DNA of 64,000 bases from Cyclobacteriaceae bacterium (lineage in GTDB: Bacteria; Bacteroidota; Bacteroidia; Cytophagales; Cyclobacteriaceae): the NCBI GenBank assembly GCA_028281285.1, contig JANQKF010000033.1, positions 310,001 through 374,000 of the forward strand, in the 5' to 3' direction. Position numbers and translations under genes: made by a program. The notes under the pieces are model-generated. The model saw only the letters and a program-made list of their open reading frames with translations. It did not search any database and was not told the origin of the DNA. The first letter of the stretch is position 1. Every line of letters begins with the position of its first letter. This document shows, in pieces, positions 61,281 through 64,000 of the stretch.

Positions 61281-61308
61281 ATCGGTGAGGGAGAGTTGAG
61301 ATAGCACT
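61281..61308 (-). pseudogene. Relic of the TauE/SafE gene 5' end
   Basis: The minus strand reads GTG CTA TCT CAA CTC TCC CTC ACC GAT (in part), encoding VLSQLSLTD, then stops within three codons (CAA GAA TAG). The TauE/SafE gene at 56445 begins with MLSQLSITDW. About 26 of 28 bases match. The similarity ends abruptly on both sides. The piece lies between the serine hydrolase start and the tRNA-Asp terminator. Confidence 0.55.
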
Positions 61309-61336
61309 GGTGAAGATAGAGATGCCAGAATACAAA

Positions 61337-61364
61337 TAAAAAAGCCCTGAATTTCTTCAAGGCT
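61337..61364 (-). terminator. Intrinsic terminator of tRNA-Asp
   Basis: On the minus strand AGCCTTGAA, a four-base loop and TTCAGGGCT form a 9-bp stem with one wobble pair, followed by a T-run (plus A-run 61337-61343). It lies six bases beyond the tRNA 3' end. Confidence 0.88.
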
Positions 61365-61369
61365 CTAAG

Positions 61370-61443
61370 CGGAACGGACGGGACTCGAACCCGCGACCTC
61401 CTGCGTGACAGGCAGGCATTCTAACCAGCTGAACTACCGCTCC
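61370..61443 (-). tRNA. tRNA-Asp (anticodon GTC)
   Basis: A 74-base tRNA on the minus strand. The acceptor arm GGAGCGG pairs with CCGTTCC (one G-T pair), the D-arm holds GTTCAGCTGGTTAGAAT, and the anticodon arm is CCTGC-CTGTCAC-GCAGG with GTC for aspartate. The T-arm GCGGGTTCGAGTCCCGT is canonical. Discriminator is G and the CCA end is not encoded. It has its own promoter (61480-61510), a 5' leader hairpin and a terminator. Confidence 0.97.
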
Positions 61444-61459
61444 AGTATTTTGAAATACT
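61444..61459 (-). other. Hairpin in the 5' leader of tRNA-Asp
   Basis: On the minus strand AGTATTTCAAAATACT lies directly before the first tRNA base, a palindrome of seven base pairs around two bases (six with a four-base loop). It would form in the precursor and could mark the RNase P cleavage site or guide folding. Confidence 0.6.
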
Positions 61460-61479
61460 CCCTTTCGTTTAAGGTGATG

Positions 61480-61510
61480 CAAAAGTAGTATGCTTCTTTT
61501 TATTTGCAAA
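61480..61510 (-). promoter_or_regulatory. Promoter of tRNA-Asp, perfect Bacteroidota consensus
   Basis: On the minus strand TTTG (plus 61507-61510), exactly 19 bases, then TACTTTTG (plus 61480-61487). Both boxes match TTTG-N19-21-TAnnTTTG without a mismatch. It starts a leader of about 30 bases before the tRNA. This is the clearest promoter in the window and supports the phylum assignment. Confidence 0.88.
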
Positions 61511-61700
61511 CAAGTCAGGCAAAAATATTCATCCATTTTGGGAAGACCGTAGCTATCACCAAACTCTGCGTTTTACCTGCATAAGACCACATATCGATGT
61601 GAGGGATCAGTAAGGATACTTCGCTCTTTTGTTGTCCTAATTATAGTTGTGCATTCGTGCACGATAGCGTAAATTTCGTTTTACCGAAAAAATCAACCTG

Positions 61701-64000
61701 ATGACCCACCGTTTACTGGTATTCCTCATGGTGCTGATGCTCGTTTCCACCCTAGCTTCAGCGCAACGTGTGACACCGATCAAAATTACTGAGAGCTTTG
61801 CTCAACAACCCATAGAACGGGTACTCTCTTCAATTGAGTCCAAATATAACGTCCGAGTGTTTTACAACCCTGATTGGGTTAGAGGCATTATCATTTCGGA
61901 ACAGGCCAATGATGAGTCGTTAACAGACTTTCTGAACAAATTATTGGGCAATGTAGGACTAAAGGTGGAGGCCTATGATGCCGCAAATCTTGTGGTCTTA
62001 CCCACGGAAAACTTCAATCGTAATGTAAGAGGTGCCGATGATACGGCTGTAGAGGCCACCGAGACAGTCTTGGAAATAGGGAGTGGTACCGGTGTTGCCG
62101 GAAGAGTCGCCACCCTTAGCGGCTATGTAAAAGATGGGAGAAATGGAGAGACTATAATTGGAGCATCAATTTATTCGCTGGAGAATGAAAAAGGAACGGT
62201 AACTAACGGACAGGGCTTTTTCAATCTTGAAATTCCTACAGGTCGACAGCGAATTCGCTTCAGTTTTATTGGTTTTGAGGACGAAGTACGGGAAATAAAC
62301 CTGAGGTCGGACGGAGCGATCAATGTAGAACTATTTGAGGGTGTCGTAAGTCTGGAAAGTGTTACAGTGACCGGAGAAGCACCTGATGAGAATGTAAGGA
62401 GTCTTGATATGGGAGTTGAGAAACTTACCATCAATACCATCAAGAAATTACCCAGACTTCTGGGTGAAGCCGATGTTGTTAAAAGTTTGGTGCTATTACC
62501 AGGTATTACCACGGTTGGAGAAGGTGCAGCCGGCTATAACGTAAGAGGAGGAAGCGTTGGTGAGAACTTAATCCTTCAAGACGGGGCTGAGGTATTTAAC
62601 TCTTCCCACTTGTTTGGATTCTTTTCTGCCTTTAATCCTGATTTGGTGAGAGGAGTTTCTCTTTATAAAGGGGGGAGTGTTCCGGCTGACCTGGGTGGAA
62701 GATTAAGTTCAATTCTGGATGTTCAGCTTAGAGAGGGTAACTATAAGAAAATAGAAGGGAATGGAGGAATAGGCCTGTTGACGAGCCGCTTGGCATTGGA
62801 GGGTCCTATCGTTACAGATAAAACCTCTTTTTTGGTGGGAGGTAGAGCTTCCTATTCTGATTGGATCCTGAATCGTGTAGATGATGTGGACTTACGACAG
62901 AGTTCTGCCAGTTTTTATGATGCCAACATCAAGATATCACACGAAATCAACCCGAATAACAAGATCTTTCTTACGGGATACTCAAGTCAGGATAGGTTTA
63001 GCCTTGCTAGTGACACCACTTTCAATTATGGTACTGACTTAGCAAGCCTCAAATGGAACCATCTTTTTTCACCGCAGGTCTTTTTATCAACCACAGCGAC
63101 CATTGGGAATTATAGTTATGATGTTACCGATGAAGAGGGGTTGAATCAATTTGAACTCAATTCCAAAATTGACTATCGATCTCTTGAATCTTCGTTGGAG
63201 GTCGATATTCTTGATAGTCATAAACTTACAATGGGTGTAAAAGCCACATTGTATGAGAACTATCAGGGAGATTTTGTCCCTGCAGAGGGAAGTTTTAACC
63301 TTACCCAGGTTAATATCCCGAAAGAAAAAGCGATTGAGTCTGCTGCCTATATCAGCGATGAATGGGATGTAAGTGATAATGTTAGTCTTTCATTGGGAGT
63401 TCGGTATTCAGATTGGAGGAACATAGGAGCGCGCGATGTTTTCCTTTATCAACAGGGTGTTCCTATGACTACAGGGAGCATTATTGATACTTTGAGTTTT
63501 GAGCATGGAGAAGAGATTCAAAGTTATGCGGGGTTAGAACCGAGGGCATCATTACGACTTAGTATGGATGCTTCTACCTCTGTGAAGGTGAGTTATAACA
63601 GAATGCGTCAGTATATGCATCTTGTATCGAATACGGTAGCAGTAACACCAATCGATGTCTGGCAGATGAGTAATTATCATATCCGACCGGCAGTAAGTGA
63701 TCAGTACTCTATAGGCCTCTTCAAAAACTTTTCCGACAACACCATCGAGACTTCTCTGGAATACTATCATAAAGACACCCGGGATGTTTTGGATTTCAAA
63801 GGCGGAGCAAAGTTGCTGCTGAACGAAACATTAGAGACCGATTTGCTTCAAGGAGTTGGACGGGCGTGGGGTATCGAATTCCTGATAAAAAAGAAGGAGG
63901 GTGTGCTTACCGGGTGGCTCAGTTATACCTATTCAAGAACAAAACTTAGGGCGATCAGTGAGTTTCCAAACGAGACTGTGAACCAAGGTGAATTCTATGC
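61701..64000 (+). CDS. TonB-dependent receptor with STN domain, 3' end outside window
   Basis: The frame is open from ATG 61701 to the window end (766 codons), so the C-terminus is missing. Signal peptide about 1-22 (ending LASAQ). Residues 25-110 form an STN (secretin/TonB short N-terminal) domain: PIERVLSSIESKYNVRVFY and SLTDFLNKLLGNVGLKV. A linker of about 40 residues is followed by a carboxypeptidase-like beta domain (about 135-225), a plug (LLPGITTVGEGAAGYNVRGG, about 270-290) and the barrel. STN domains usually contact a FecR-type anti-sigma factor, but neither fecR nor a sigma gene is upstream, where the tRNA lies. The plug resembles that of receptors importing large ligands. Ligand unknown. 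Confidence 0.93.
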   Translation, partial: MTHRLLVFLMVLMLVSTLASAQRVTPIKITESFAQQPIERVLSSIESKYNVRVFYNPDWVRGIIISEQANDESLTDFLNKLLGNVGLKVEAYDAANLVVLPTENFNRNVRGADDTAVEATETVLEIGSGTGVAGRVATLSGYVKDGRNGETIIGASIYSLENEKGTVTNGQGFFNLEIPTGRQRIRFSFIGFEDEVREINLRSDGAINVELFEGVVSLESVTVTGEAPDENVRSLDMGVEKLTINTIKKLPRLLGEADVVKSLVLLPGITTVGEGAAGYNVRGGSVGENLILQDGAEVFNSSHLFGFFSAFNPDLVRGVSLYKGGSVPADLGGRLSSILDVQLREGNYKKIEGNGGIGLLTSRLALEGPIVTDKTSFLVGGRASYSDWILNRVDDVDLRQSSASFYDANIKISHEINPNNKIFLTGYSSQDRFSLASDTTFNYGTDLASLKWNHLFSPQVFLSTTATIGNYSYDVTDEEGLNQFELNSKIDYRSLESSLEVDILDSHKLTMGVKATLYENYQGDFVPAEGSFNLTQVNIPKEKAIESAAYISDEWDVSDNVSLSLGVRYSDWRNIGARDVFLYQQGVPMTTGSIIDTLSFEHGEEIQSYAGLEPRASLRLSMDASTSVKVSYNRMRQYMHLVSNTVAVTPIDVWQMSNYHIRPAVSDQYSIGLFKNFSDNTIETSLEYYHKDTRDVLDFKGGAKLLLNETLETDLLQGVGRAWGIEFLIKKKEGVLTGWLSYTYSRTKLRAISEFPNETVNQGEFY

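Noticed and set aside
61370-61510. tRNA-Asp as an integration site with attL/attR repeats
   Set aside because: No integrase and no direct repeat of the tRNA 3' end were seen; the only duplicated sequence is the TauE relic.
62171-62512. Open frame of 113 codons on the minus strand inside the STN receptor gene
   Set aside because: It overlaps the plug domain, which is clearly coding on the plus strand.

Overview
The window is a 64 kb stretch of a Bacteroidota chromosome, most likely a free-living, probably marine member of the Cytophagales. The evidence is three giant secreted proteins with the gliding-motility/type IX secretion C-terminal domain, two TonB-dependent receptors with carboxypeptidase-like N-terminal domains, typical Bacteroidota families (DUF3127, DUF2452, DUF6090, GH78 lipoprotein, PadR plus FtsX-permease pair), and promoters of the Bacteroidota type (TTTG, 19-21 bases, TAnnTTTG), the clearest being that of tRNA-Asp. 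Genes are tightly packed, and several neighbours overlap by 4-11 bases. Genus cannot be fixed from the sequence alone.

Layout. 1-8.9 kb: end of a DUF6090 membrane protein, a small sulfotransferase, a thioesterase, a penicillin-binding-protein-like serine hydrolase, gamma-glutamyltransferase, an S9 dipeptidyl-peptidase-like enzyme and an orphan NtrC-type regulator. 8.9-13.4 kb: a divergent arginase-family protein (formimidoylglutamase-like), a second serine hydrolase, the fused FtcD enzyme and a cyclophilin; FtcD and the arginase-like protein both point to formiminoglutamate (histidine breakdown), but hutH, hutU and hutI are not here. 13.4-23.7 kb: two hotdog-fold proteins, DNA polymerase IV, small DUF proteins, deoxynucleoside kinase, a TonB-dependent receptor, an alpha/beta hydrolase, and a DUF3127 / LhgO / MerB-like cluster.

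23.9-33.5 kb: the most striking region, three tandem paralogues of about 1,050 residues, each with a signal peptide, an IgGFc-binding-like N-terminal region, PKD/Ig-like domains, three SprB-type repeats and a type B T9SS sorting domain. They are predicted surface or secreted adhesins. 33.9-39.9 kb: a two-gene AddAB-like helicase-nuclease for double-strand-break repair, followed by small secreted or lipid-anchored unknowns, a VOC protein and a Tat-exported HisC-like aminotransferase.

44.5-56.5 kb: DUF2971 protein, PadR regulator with a co-transcribed FtsX-type permease, a second S9 peptidase, an amidohydrolase lipoprotein, a membrane-anchored AraC regulator, a CPBP protease, and a TauE/SafE transporter. 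56.5-64 kb: a GH78 alpha-L-rhamnosidase lipoprotein, a D-cysteine-desulfhydrase-like PLP enzyme, a third serine hydrolase, tRNA-Asp with a textbook promoter, leader hairpin and terminator, and the start of an STN-domain TonB-dependent receptor that runs off the end.

Taken together the genes describe scavenging of extracellular peptides and carbohydrate plus surface adhesion, with housekeeping repair functions between. I found no CRISPR array, integrase, transposase, rRNA or recognisable defence island. The best leads are the giant paralogue triplet, the altered metal ligands of the arginase-like protein, the promoter-spanning inverted repeat beside it, a 5' relic of the TauE gene lying next to tRNA-Asp, and the missing standard start codon of dinB.
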